A DNA stretch of 13,935 nucleotides, from contig JAHIFK010000134.1 in the NCBI GenBank assembly GCA_018900975.1, positions 1-13,935 of the forward strand. The letters run 5' to 3'. Below are positions 1 to 7,193 of this stretch, one piece after another (the first letter of the stretch is position 1; every line of letters begins with the position of its first letter). The DNA is from Methanobacteriota archaeon (GTDB taxonomy: Archaea > Halobacteriota > Methanosarcinia > Methanosarcinales > Methanoperedenaceae). Under the pieces are notes generated by a model that saw only the letters and a program-made list of their open reading frames with translations, made no database searches and had not been told where the DNA came from. Position numbers and translations under genes: made by a program.

Positions 1-303
1 CATTCCTCCGAACACTACATAAGCCGCATTATCCGGAATTTTCACATGTATGCTCTCCATAGTGCCTGAAAGATCATCGGGATTTTTAATGTCCCTTCCT
101 CCACCTGCCGTATACATTACCGAAGCGCGCTTTTCTATCCTGTCAAGCTCGTCCATGAGCTTTTTTTCCTTTACATCACCGATAAAGTCTGATGCAGCTT
201 TTCCGGTAATACCCAGTATCACAGCGAAAAGTACAACTGTGACCATTATGCGCATCGGCATGCCTTCTATTGCCCGTTCGTCATTGAGAAATCTTCTTAA
301 CAC
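1..303 (-). CDS. Partial archaeal pilin-like / type IV pilus-associated membrane protein (C-terminus outside window)
   Basis: The reading frame is open on the minus strand from a GTG at 303 to the window edge, 101 codons. The N-terminus is a short charged segment (MLRRFLNDERAIEGMPMR) followed by one hydrophobic helix (about residues 18-34, IMVTVVLFAVILGITG) and then a polar, probably extracellular region. A charged 'DERAxEG(L/M)P' leader before a single N-terminal helix is, as I recall, common in archaeal pilin-like and pilus-cluster proteins; the exact family is inferred. I chose GTG because an in-frame stop lies about 60 bases upstream, GGCAGG precedes it by 6 bases, and a TATA-like TTTATAAA at 341-348 would place the transcript start near 318. 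It points away from the rest of the window. The plus-strand frame over the same bases is a shadow. It could instead be another single-pass secreted protein. Confidence 0.55.
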   Translation of the reverse strand, partial: MLRRFLNDERAIEGMPMRIMVTVVLFAVILGITGKAASDFIGDVKEKKLMDELDRIEKRASVMYTAGGGRDIKNPDDLSGTMESIHVKIPDNAAYVVFGGM

Positions 304-340
304 TTTTTTCCTGCCTTTCAGGGGGGTAACTTTTCTTGAC

Positions 341-348
341 TTTATAAA
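341..348 (-). promoter_or_regulatory. TATA-like box for the pilin-like gene
   Basis: TTTATAAA lies about 40 bases upstream of the GTG start at 303. With the usual archaeal spacing of about 26 bases, transcription would start near 318 and leave a short leader. The motif is palindromic, so direction is assigned only from the gene downstream. Confidence 0.35.
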
Positions 349-514
349 TGTTTTGAAAAAAAACTAGTATTCTGCAAGTATTCGAGTCAGAACATTCAAA
401 AAAATGTCAGGAACGTATCTTGACTTTGTCACATTTTAGAGAGCAAATGAATTATTTCAGACGGGATGAGATGATGAACATGAAAGACTGACAAAAGGTA
501 CAGTCAATATCAAG

Positions 515-715
515 CTAAAATGGGTTTATTCCTGGCTTTAGACGCTCCCTGTATTTGAAGAGCCACTCAACATAAGAAAGCCCTTGGGAAACAGCAGAAT
601 CCATATCATCGCCCTGTTTTTTGACTTCTACCACGACCATCGCTTTGCTATGCCTCTCCTTTGCCAGATCAATGCCAGTTACCTGACAGGTCTGTTCTGC
701 ATCGAGAAGCGTGGT
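515..715 (-). pseudogene. Remnant of a PD-(D/E)XK-type nuclease-like protein
   Basis: The minus strand reads a 66-residue stretch containing TGIDLA, then MVVVEVKKQGDD, then AVSQGLSYVEWLFKYRERL. The spacing of Asp (GIDLA) before Glu-x-Lys (VEVKK) is the core pattern of PD-(D/E)XK nucleases such as NucS/DUF91-like proteins, and a helix with Gln and Tyr follows as in those folds. The frame runs upstream into the CACAGAG-type repeat rather than a sensible N-terminus, and it stops soon after the helix. I therefore read it as the surviving middle of a broken gene. The 98-codon frame that includes the repeat (515-811) is probably not a real protein. The family assignment rests on this short motif and is tentative; a short intact gene is possible but less likely. 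Confidence 0.35.
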
Positions 716-723
716 ATAAAAAA

Positions 724-784
724 CCACAGAGATCACAGAGTACACAGAGAAAAGCATCTCCGCTCTGTGCTCTCTGTGTGCTGG
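724..784. repeat. CACAGAG-type periodic inverted repeat (hairpin)
   Basis: CACAGAG occurs three times with a 9-base period at 725, 734 and 743. Its reverse complement CTCTGTG occurs at 763 and 772 with the same period. Bases 734-749 and 763-778 can pair in 14 of 16 positions around a 13-base loop. 'ACAGAG' repeats of this kind are, as I recall, dispersed through noncoding DNA of many environmental archaea and bacteria. The function is unknown. Confidence 0.6.
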
Positions 785-931
785 TATGAAAAACTCAATT
801 TTCATGTTCATTTATGAACCGCAGTTCATAGCCGACTCTGTGGTTGATTATATTGGTTATATTAAGTTTTGCAGATGACTATATTTACATATCTTCTATC
901 AATCAAGTATGCTGTATAATAGGGGGAAACA

Positions 932-1846
932 ATGGGCTATCGTGATGATTTCTGGGGCGGATACACCCCTTCAAAACCAATAAAAGTAGAAGGCGGTATT
1001 AAAACTAAAAGCAAGAGAGGGAGCATCGGCGATACATGGTGGTCGAAGCGCTGGGTAAAGGTGCTTGAGTCGTTCGGATGGAGCAATAGGCTTGAGCGTG
1101 GAAGGAGGTACGCAAGAAGCGGGCAGGTGATTGATTTTAAACTTGCGCCTGGCATGGTTACTGCAAGAGTGCAGGGCTCTATGTCGAAACCATATTCCGT
1201 GAAGATAGAAATGAAGCCGCTCGCTGATGAAGCATGGAACAAGGTCTTAGAAGAAATGTCGCAGAAAGCCATATTCGCGGCGAAATTGCTTGCAGGCGAG
1301 ATGCCTCAAAATATCGAGGAAGCTTTCGATGCAACAGGAATGTCGCTTTTCCCTGAATCCTCAAAAGGCATAAAGACCGACTGCTCATGCCCTGACAGCG
1401 CCAATCCATGCAAGCACATTGCTGCGGTCTATTATATTCTGGCAGAAGAGTTTGACCGCGATCCTTTCATGCTTTTCAAACTTCGTGGAAGGACAAATGA
1501 TGAAATTACAGCATCGCTTCGCAAAAAGCGTACTGCATGTACTGAAAAAGCTCCTGAATTAGAAGAGCATCCATCTGGAAACGTGACCGAACAAAAAGAA
1601 GTACCCCTTTCCATCGATGGTTTCTGGTCTGGAGATGAACTTGAATCTTTTTCAGTGAATATATCCCCGCCCGATGTGTCTGCAGCAATTATAAAACGAC
1701 TGGGAACACCGCAATTCTGGGATAGCAAAGATAATTTCAATAAGAAAATGGGCGGGTATTACGAAGAGATCAGCAGGCGCGCCATGGAAGCTGCATATGG
1801 GGAACAGGCGAAAACAGGGAAAAATAAGAAACACAATAAACCCTGA
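932..1846 (+). CDS. SWIM zinc-finger domain protein
   Basis: The protein has 304 residues. It opens with a conserved-looking segment (FWGGYTPSKPIKVEGG, then GDTWWSKRWVKVLESFG) and has the SWIM metal-binding motif C151-x-C153-x6-C160-x-H162, followed by a hydrophobic helix AAVYYILAEEF. This layout matches COG4279-type SWIM proteins, usually found beside Snf2-family helicases and thought to bind nucleic acid or protein. No helicase is visible here, so it stands alone in this window. The C-terminal third (after residue ~195) is Lys/Glu rich and probably less ordered. The start ATG follows AGGGGG by 5 bases. It converges with the next gene with only 8 bases between their ends. The domain call is firm; the cellular role is not known. 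Confidence 0.85.
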   Translation: MGYRDDFWGGYTPSKPIKVEGGIKTKSKRGSIGDTWWSKRWVKVLESFGWSNRLERGRRYARSGQVIDFKLAPGMVTARVQGSMSKPYSVKIEMKPLADEAWNKVLEEMSQKAIFAAKLLAGEMPQNIEEAFDATGMSLFPESSKGIKTDCSCPDSANPCKHIAAVYYILAEEFDRDPFMLFKLRGRTNDEITASLRKKRTACTEKAPELEEHPSGNVTEQKEVPLSIDGFWSGDELESFSVNISPPDVSAAIIKRLGTPQFWDSKDNFNKKMGGYYEEISRRAMEAAYGEQAKTGKNKKHNKP

Positions 1847-1854
1847 GATCACTG

Positions 1855-2238
1855 CTATGGGTTTGTCGCTGCGCAGCCTGTATCTTGTTTCGCTGTAGTC
1901 TCTTCTTTTGTTGAAAGCAATTCTTCGATCTTTTCTTTCAACCCTTTCTCTCCAGCCTCAGACCACATTTGAATGAAAATATCCATCTTGTGTGAGAATT
2001 CTTCTTTCATATTATCTGCATTCTCTTCATCGAGCAGTCCAGACCCCACTTTTTTTTCTATCTCTGCGTTATAAGCCGATATCATTCCTGTAATGTAATT
2101 TATGAAAGCAATCCTTTTCTTAACTTCATATTTATTGCTTATATTCCTTTGAATCCAGAGGATATTCTGTCTTTTCTTTTCATGAACTTGCTTCTGACGT
2201 TTTGGATTTGCCTCTTGATTCCTATTTCTAGTTTTCAT
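1855..2238 (-). CDS. Hypothetical small charged protein
   Basis: The frame encodes 127 residues with a strongly basic N-terminus (MKTRNRNQEANPKRQKQVHEKKRQ), a central region with some hydrophobic residues (RIAFINYITGMISAYNAEIEKK), and an acidic, helix-rich C-terminus (GEKGLKEKIEELLSTKEE). There is no membrane segment, signal peptide or recognisable catalytic motif. The composition suggests a soluble helical, perhaps coiled-coil or nucleic-acid-associated, protein. No strong ribosome site precedes the ATG at 2238, which weakens the call. A TATA-like CTTTATATG on this strand near 2307-2315 is about 70 bases upstream of the start. I do not recognise the family; its tail-to-tail position with the SWIM gene gives no functional clue. 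Confidence 0.5.
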   Translation of the reverse strand: MKTRNRNQEANPKRQKQVHEKKRQNILWIQRNISNKYEVKKRIAFINYITGMISAYNAEIEKKVGSGLLDEENADNMKEEFSHKMDIFIQMWSEAGEKGLKEKIEELLSTKEETTAKQDTGCAATNP

Positions 2239-2482
2239 GATATGTCTTTTACTTTCAGATTGTTAATCCCGTAATGACGTTTGTAATCATATTATGATGT
2301 TTCTACATATAAAGTTTCATTTCGTGCACATGCGAGTTAACCTTAAATATAAAAACGCTGGTAATAGGAGGCTCTGTTGTTCATTATAAAATTATATAAA
2401 AGCTGGGATTCAATATTCTGACATCAACTGTGTCTGCACTCATATTCGAAGGGCGATAAATACAATATTTTTTTTGAGGTCT
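2239..2482. other. Divergent promoter gap before the respiratory operon
   Basis: This AT-rich gap of about 240 bases separates the minus-strand hypothetical gene from the plus-strand operon. On the plus strand it has two TATA-like candidates, at about 2343-2353 (TTAAATATAA) and 2391-2401 (TTATATAAAA). Between them lie an AGGAGG at 2366-2371 and a 14-codon frame starting TTG at 2377. A T-run at 2468-2475 sits directly before the hyfB-like start. No RNA gene is recognised. Confidence 0.4.
2391..2402 (+). promoter_or_regulatory. Candidate TATA box of the Ehr operon
   Basis: TTATATAAAAG would place transcription start near 2420-2425, leaving a leader of about 60 bases to the ATG at 2483. A second candidate at 2343-2353 would give a leader of about 110 bases. 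Sequence alone cannot choose between them. Confidence 0.3.
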
Positions 2483-4120
2483 ATGATCTATAATAATATA
2501 TTTTACGGACTTATCATCTTTTTTCTAATAGGTGCAATGCTCTCCATCGTTTTCAACAAGAAAGACAGACTTGCTACATATTGTTCCTTCCTGAGCGCGG
2601 TAGGGGCATCAGTTTTCGGGATCATTTTTTCTTTATCCGTGATCTTCGGAGAGACTTTTTCTCTCTCCCTTTCAGGCTCCTCTTTTTTAAAGTTCGGATT
2701 TTTTGTTGACAGGCTTTCTGCATTCTTTATCCTTGTGATCTCTGTTGCGGTATTCGCAGTTTCGATATACTCGATAGGTTATATGCGGGAATACTACGGT
2801 AAAAAGAACATCGGTTACCTGGGTTTCCTTTACAATATCTTCATTCTTTCAATGATCCTCGTTGTCTCGGCGAACAATGCCATAATGTTCCTGATAGTCT
2901 GGCAATTGATGTCAGTCATCTCATTTTTCCTTGTGATCTTCGAGCATGAAAAACCCGAGACGCGAAAAGCAGGCATCGTGCCGCTGCACATCTGGCTGCC
3001 GTACGCCCATCCTGCCGCTCCGAGCAACGTTTCGGCGCTTATGTCAGGCGTCATGATAAAGACCGCGATATACATGTTCATACGCGTCTTCTTTGATTTC
3101 CTTGGCGCAGGAGTCCTATGGTGGGGATTCCTTGTGTTCGCGCTAGGTGCAATATCGGCATTGACCGGGATAATGTACGCAGTAGTTGAGCCTGATATAA
3201 AACGGATGCTTGCGTTCAGCAGTATAGAGAACATCGGCATCATTCTTCTTGGCATCGGCGCATCAATGATATTCCTTGCATCAGGAAGCCCTGCGCTCTC
3301 AGCCATTGCTGCGATCGCAGCTCTTTATCACCTGCTCAACCATTCCATATTCAAAGGATTATTGTTCATAGGCGCAGGTTCCATATTATTCTCAACCCAC
3401 ACAAAGAACATCGAAGAGCTCGGAGGACTTATAAAAAAGATGCCAGTAATGGCGTTGCTGTTCCTTATCGGTGTGCTGTCCATTTCTGCACTGCCGCCCT
3501 TTAGCGGTTTTGTAAGCGAATGGCTCCTTCTGCAATCCCTGCTCTTAAGTTTCAATTCAACAGACACTCTTGACAGGATCGCAACAGATTTCACCGGAGC
3601 AGGAGCATTCGATCGATCCTTTTCATTCGGTTTCCTGGGAAACGCAGGTATGCCCTCCACCGCGATATCCCTGTCAACGCCAGTTATCCTGTCATTGATA
3701 TTGTTATTTATTTCAATACCGTCTGTCATCTGGTATATCAAGAATATCAATACCAGAGGAAAGCATCAGGTCTATGAAACATGGGGCTGCGGACAGCCCG
3801 TTTTAACTGCACGGAACGAATATACCGCCTGCGCCTTCTCGAAACCAGCACAGATGTGGTTCAAGAACATATTCCGCCCTGAAAGGGAACTGCGGGCATC
3901 CTACACCGTCTCACCCCTCATAAAAGAATCTTTCAAGTTCGAACTGCACATTGAACAGATATTTGAAAGATACATCTATTTACCAGTGACAGATATCATA
4001 GTGAGCAGATCAAGAACTATCAAGTACATCCAGACCGGCAGCATCCATGCGTATCTTGCCTATATCTTCGGGACAATGGTAATCCTTATGCTGTATATAA
4101 TATTAGGAGGAAGCTCGTGA
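2483..4120 (+). CDS. hyfB: HyfB-like antiporter-type membrane subunit with internal deletions
   Basis: This integral membrane protein of 545 residues (from ATG 2483; a TTG at 2474 adds three) belongs to the NuoL/M/N proton-translocating family, HyfB/HycC branch. Visible family motifs are the post-deletion PLHIWLPYAHPAAPSNVSALMSG (from residue 167), KRMLAFSSIENIGIILLGIG (240-259), YHLLNHSIFKGLLFIGAGS (282-300), ALPPFSGFVSEW, and the HyfB-type tail with ETWGCGQP and a final helix. Two things are odd. KPETRKAG (157-164) runs directly into IVPLHIWLP, where relatives have about 60-70 residues and two helices between them. The region after SEWLLLQS (residues 346-400) also lacks the two helices expected there. 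In addition the conserved 'WE' Glu of the fifth helix is Gln141. The frame stays open, so the product may still be made. GAGGT just upstream is the ribosome site, unusually close to ATG 2483. First gene of the operon. Confidence 0.85.
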   Translation: MIYNNIFYGLIIFFLIGAMLSIVFNKKDRLATYCSFLSAVGASVFGIIFSLSVIFGETFSLSLSGSSFLKFGFFVDRLSAFFILVISVAVFAVSIYSIGYMREYYGKKNIGYLGFLYNIFILSMILVVSANNAIMFLIVWQLMSVISFFLVIFEHEKPETRKAGIVPLHIWLPYAHPAAPSNVSALMSGVMIKTAIYMFIRVFFDFLGAGVLWWGFLVFALGAISALTGIMYAVVEPDIKRMLAFSSIENIGIILLGIGASMIFLASGSPALSAIAAIAALYHLLNHSIFKGLLFIGAGSILFSTHTKNIEELGGLIKKMPVMALLFLIGVLSISALPPFSGFVSEWLLLQSLLLSFNSTDTLDRIATDFTGAGAFDRSFSFGFLGNAGMPSTAISLSTPVILSLILLFISIPSVIWYIKNINTRGKHQVYETWGCGQPVLTARNEYTACAFSKPAQMWFKNIFRPERELRASYTVSPLIKESFKFELHIEQIFERYIYLPVTDIIVSRSRTIKYIQTGSIHAYLAYIFGTMVILMLYIILGGSS

Positions 4121-5067
4121 TATCACAGATCGCTATTTCAATTTCACAGATAATTATCATCCTTGCGCTTGCGCCGCTGCTTAGCGGCATTATTAAGAAG
4201 ATAAAAGCGTTCTTCCAGATACGCAAAGGTCCCAGCATCTTCCAGCCTTATTACGATATCGCAAAACTTCTTAGAAAAGATTCCGTGATATCTGAAAACG
4301 TATCGTGGATATTCCATGCCGCGCCTGTCATCTCGTTCGCTGCAGTGCTTACCGCAGGTCTCATCGTTCCTGTTTTCATATCACAATTACCGTTTTCCTT
4401 TGCTGGAGACCTGATAGCAGTGGTTTACCTTTTCGCGCTTGCCCGCTTCTTTACTGCTCTAGCTTCCCTTGACGCAGGCAGTTCTTTCGGCGGCATGGGA
4501 GGGAGCAGGGAGATGTTCGTGGCTGCAATGGTGGAACCGGCGCTGATGCTTTCCATATTCGCCGTTGCACTAAATGTGGGCTCCACGAACCTCAGTCTTA
4601 TTTCGCAGACCGTTTCAGCAATGGGGCTTTCCGCGGTCTCGCCATACCACCTGCTTGCCTTTGTTGCATTGTTCATAATCGCGATAGCAGAGACGGGAAG
4701 GATACCTGTAGATAACCCTTCGACCCATCTTGAACTCACGATGATCCACGAAGCTATGATACTTGAATATTCAGGTAAACAACTGGCAATAGTCGAAATT
4801 AGCGCCATGGTAAAGCAATTGCTCGTATTTTCCCTGCTTGCAAACATTTTCTTCCCGTGGGGAATTGCGACGAAGATCAGCGCAGTCGGAATAGCAGTCG
4901 CACTCCTTGTTTTTCTTATCAAGATCGTTATACTTGGCGCGCTCATGGCAATGGTTGAGACATCAACCGCCAAGTGGAGATTGTTCAGGCTGCCTGACCT
5001 GTTATCCATTTCCCTTATGCTCTCGTTCCTGTCGATTGTATCATTCATTATCGTAAATGGAGGATAA
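4117..5067 (+). CDS. hyfC: HyfC/HycD-like (NuoH-type) membrane subunit
   Basis: This 316-residue multi-helix membrane protein of the NuoH/HycD family anchors the peripheral redox arm to the membrane arm in group-4 hydrogenases and complex I. Diagnostic motifs are RKGPSIFQPYYDIAKLLRK (36-54), SFGGMGGSREMFVAAMVEPA (123-142), and the signature loop ETGRIPVDNPSTHLELTMIHEAM (192-214) with its conserved acidic residues. The length matches the family. It starts with GTG at 4117, which overlaps the upstream stop in a GTGA overlap and has GGAGGAAG a few bases before it, so translation is coupled to the hyfB-like gene. No unusual change is seen; this subunit looks fully intact, in contrast to its upstream neighbour. 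Confidence 0.93.
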   Translation: MISQIAISISQIIIILALAPLLSGIIKKIKAFFQIRKGPSIFQPYYDIAKLLRKDSVISENVSWIFHAAPVISFAAVLTAGLIVPVFISQLPFSFAGDLIAVVYLFALARFFTALASLDAGSSFGGMGGSREMFVAAMVEPALMLSIFAVALNVGSTNLSLISQTVSAMGLSAVSPYHLLAFVALFIIAIAETGRIPVDNPSTHLELTMIHEAMILEYSGKQLAIVEISAMVKQLLVFSLLANIFFPWGIATKISAVGIAVALLVFLIKIVILGALMAMVETSTAKWRLFRLPDLLSISLMLSFLSIVSFIIVNGG

Positions 5068-5070
5068 AAT

Positions 5071-5730
5071 ATGGAAGAGATCGTATTCAATTCCGGTATA
5101 ATGCAGCTTCTCATCGCACTGATCCTTGCTTCTACCTTTCTGATCCTGGGTTCCACAAGGCTTTATTCCTGTGTGAAAGCTTTTGGTATACAGTCCTTCT
5201 TACTGGCATGCGTTGCCTGGGTCGTGGGCTTCTCCACAGGAAAAATAGACCTGTACATTGTCGCATTCCTTACACTGATAATAAAAGCAGCAGTTATCCC
5301 TTATATTTTCATTTACATAATTCGTGAGATAAAAGTAAAAAGAGAAATTGAGTTGTATGTAGGCATTTCACCCTCGCTAATTATTGGCGGAGTTCTGGTA
5401 GTCATATCATATTATCTCATCAGGTCGATAGCCGTGATAACGGAACTATCAAGTTTTGCTCTCTCTGCATCCATGTCCCTCGTCTCCATCGGTCTATTCA
5501 TTATGATAAGCCGCAAGAAAGCCATAATGCAGATGCTGGGGATACTTATCATGGAGAACGGGCTTTTCCTCGGAGCGATATCGCTCACTCACGGCATGCC
5601 GCTTCTGGTCGAACTGGGGATATTCTTCGATGTGCTGATAGCCGTGCTGATAATGGGCATCCTGATCTTCAGGATAAACAAGACATTCGAGACCATAGAC
5701 ACGGACAAGTTAAAAACGCTGATTGGTTGA
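5071..5730 (+). CDS. hyfE: HyfE-like (NuoK-type) membrane subunit
   Basis: The protein has 219 residues with about seven hydrophobic segments, matching HyfE, a protein whose C-terminal half resembles NuoK. The conserved-looking part is AIMQMLGILIMENGLFLGAISLTHGMPLLVELGIFFDVLIAVLIMGI (about 150-196), where the buried Glu in MENG and the Glu in VELG correspond to the two membrane glutamates of NuoK-type subunits. GGAGG precedes the ATG at 5071 by 5 bases, and the gene begins 3 bases after the hyfC-like stop. It is expected to form part of the proton path between the NuoH-like subunit and the antiporter-like subunits. Length is normal for HyfE (about 215). Confidence 0.9.
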   Translation: MEEIVFNSGIMQLLIALILASTFLILGSTRLYSCVKAFGIQSFLLACVAWVVGFSTGKIDLYIVAFLTLIIKAAVIPYIFIYIIREIKVKREIELYVGISPSLIIGGVLVVISYYLIRSIAVITELSSFALSASMSLVSIGLFIMISRKKAIMQMLGILIMENGLFLGAISLTHGMPLLVELGIFFDVLIAVLIMGILIFRINKTFETIDTDKLKTLIG

Positions 5731-5734
5731 AACT

Positions 5735-7189
5735 ATGATAGAATATCTTCTCCTTGCACCGGTTTTGATAAGCATTTTATGCTTCTTCACAAAGACTAGA
5801 AAACAGGTAGAGTCAGTAAGCTTAGCCGGTTCTGTTGTCACGCTTCTTCTTGGTTTGCTCCTTGTGGTTGAAGTTTATAAATATGAGATTATCGTAACAT
5901 GGCAAAACGCCCTTTTTGCAGATTCTTTCAGCGCTTTTATTGTCCTGATCGTTTCCATTGTGGGTTTTGTGGCTTCCCTCTATTCTATCGGATATATGGG
6001 ACACGAATATGATCACGGCGTAATTGAAGTTAAGAAATTAAGACTGTATTATTCACTATTCCATATTTTCATGTTCACTATGCTCCTTGTCGGGGTTACG
6101 AACAACCTGGGTCTGTGGATCGCGATCGAGATGACAACACTTGTATCAGCGCTTCTTATGATCCTTTATTCAAGGAAATCTTCTGTTGAAGCTGCCTGGA
6201 AATACATGATCATATGCACTGTGGGTATCACATTTGCGCTGTTCGGAACGATACTGACCTACTATGCAGCCGTCGATATCCTCGGCGAGACCGGGGATGC
6301 GCTTAACTGGACATCCCTTATCGCAGTGGCAGACCAGTTCGATCCTACGATAATGAAACTCGCGTTCATCTTTATCCTTATCGGCTATGGGACAAAAGCG
6401 GGTCTGGCGCCTATGCATACATGGCTTCCTGACGCGTATAGCGAGTCCCCTACGCCCGTAGGCGCTCTTCTTTCAGGAACGCTTGTAAATTGTGCGATGT
6501 ACGGCATCATTCGGTTTTATTCCATTGCTTCGAAATCTACAGGGGCAGATTTCACAGGCAATCTTATGATAATATTCGGACTTCTGTCGCTTGGAATAGC
6601 AGTTCCATTTATCATTATCCAGGAAGATTACAAGCGCCTGCTTGCATACTCAAGCGTTGAACACATGGGAATAATCGCCCTCGGAATCGGGTTTGGGGGT
6701 GTATTCGGGATCTTCGGGGCAATTCTTCATATGTTCAATCATGCAATGACAAAGTCCCTGATGTTCTTCGGGGCAGGTAACATCCTCCTCAAGCACGACA
6801 CAAAAGAGATATTCAATGTGACTGGAGTGGTGAAAACAATGCCTGTAACCGGAGCCATGTTCGTTGTTGGAACACTTGCACTGACAGGGTCGCCTCCATT
6901 TAGCATATTCATTAGCGAATTTACTATACTTGCGGCCGGTTTTTCGCAGGGCCATATAGTAGCAACGGTTTTATTTCTGCTTTTTATAATAATGATATTT
7001 GCAGGTTTCTTCAATAATGTCAGCAAGATGGCTTTCGGGATGCCAAAACCCGGCATTGAAAAAGGAGAGGTAAGCAGATGGACGCTCTTTGCAATGGGCA
7101 TTCTGATGGTGTTCGTGATAGTCCTTGGAGTTTATATTCCTGAGCCTTTCTACGTGATGATAATGAGAGTTGTGGAAATCGTGAGATGA
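5735..7189 (+). CDS. hyfF: HyfF-like antiporter-type membrane subunit (intact)
   Basis: This is a second NuoL/M/N-family subunit, 484 residues from the ATG at 5735. A TTG at 5723, overlapping the hyfE-like stop, is an alternative start that adds MVET. I prefer ATG because GGTTGA lies about 5 bases before it. Key residues of a working channel are present: Glu132 in IAIEMTTL, Lys221 in GYGTKAGLAPMHTWLPDAYSE, the YKRLLAYSSVEHMGIIALGIG segment, and the HMFNHAMTKSLMFFGAGN helix with conserved His and Lys. ALTGSPPFSIFISEF follows. The usual number of helices seems to be present with no internal gap, so it is probably the main ion-translocating unit of this complex. Confidence 0.92.
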   Translation: MIEYLLLAPVLISILCFFTKTRKQVESVSLAGSVVTLLLGLLLVVEVYKYEIIVTWQNALFADSFSAFIVLIVSIVGFVASLYSIGYMGHEYDHGVIEVKKLRLYYSLFHIFMFTMLLVGVTNNLGLWIAIEMTTLVSALLMILYSRKSSVEAAWKYMIICTVGITFALFGTILTYYAAVDILGETGDALNWTSLIAVADQFDPTIMKLAFIFILIGYGTKAGLAPMHTWLPDAYSESPTPVGALLSGTLVNCAMYGIIRFYSIASKSTGADFTGNLMIIFGLLSLGIAVPFIIIQEDYKRLLAYSSVEHMGIIALGIGFGGVFGIFGAILHMFNHAMTKSLMFFGAGNILLKHDTKEIFNVTGVVKTMPVTGAMFVVGTLALTGSPPFSIFISEFTILAAGFSQGHIVATVLFLLFIIMIFAGFFNNVSKMAFGMPKPGIEKGEVSRWTLFAMGILMVFVIVLGVYIPEPFYVMIMRVVEIVR

Positions 7190-7193
7190 TAGA

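Noticed and set aside
50..367. 105-codon plus-strand frame at the left edge
   Set aside because: It is the shadow of the minus-strand pilin-like gene, which has a membrane helix, a start with ribosome site and a TATA box; the plus frame has low-complexity Ser/Phe content.
724..784. CRISPR array
   Set aside because: The units are 7 bases with a 9-base period and inverted copies; there are no 25-40 base repeats or unique spacers, and no cas genes.
4425..5156. 243-codon minus-strand frame inside the hyfC-like gene
   Set aside because: It is antisense to a conserved membrane protein and has shadow-type Ser/Ile/Ala-rich composition.
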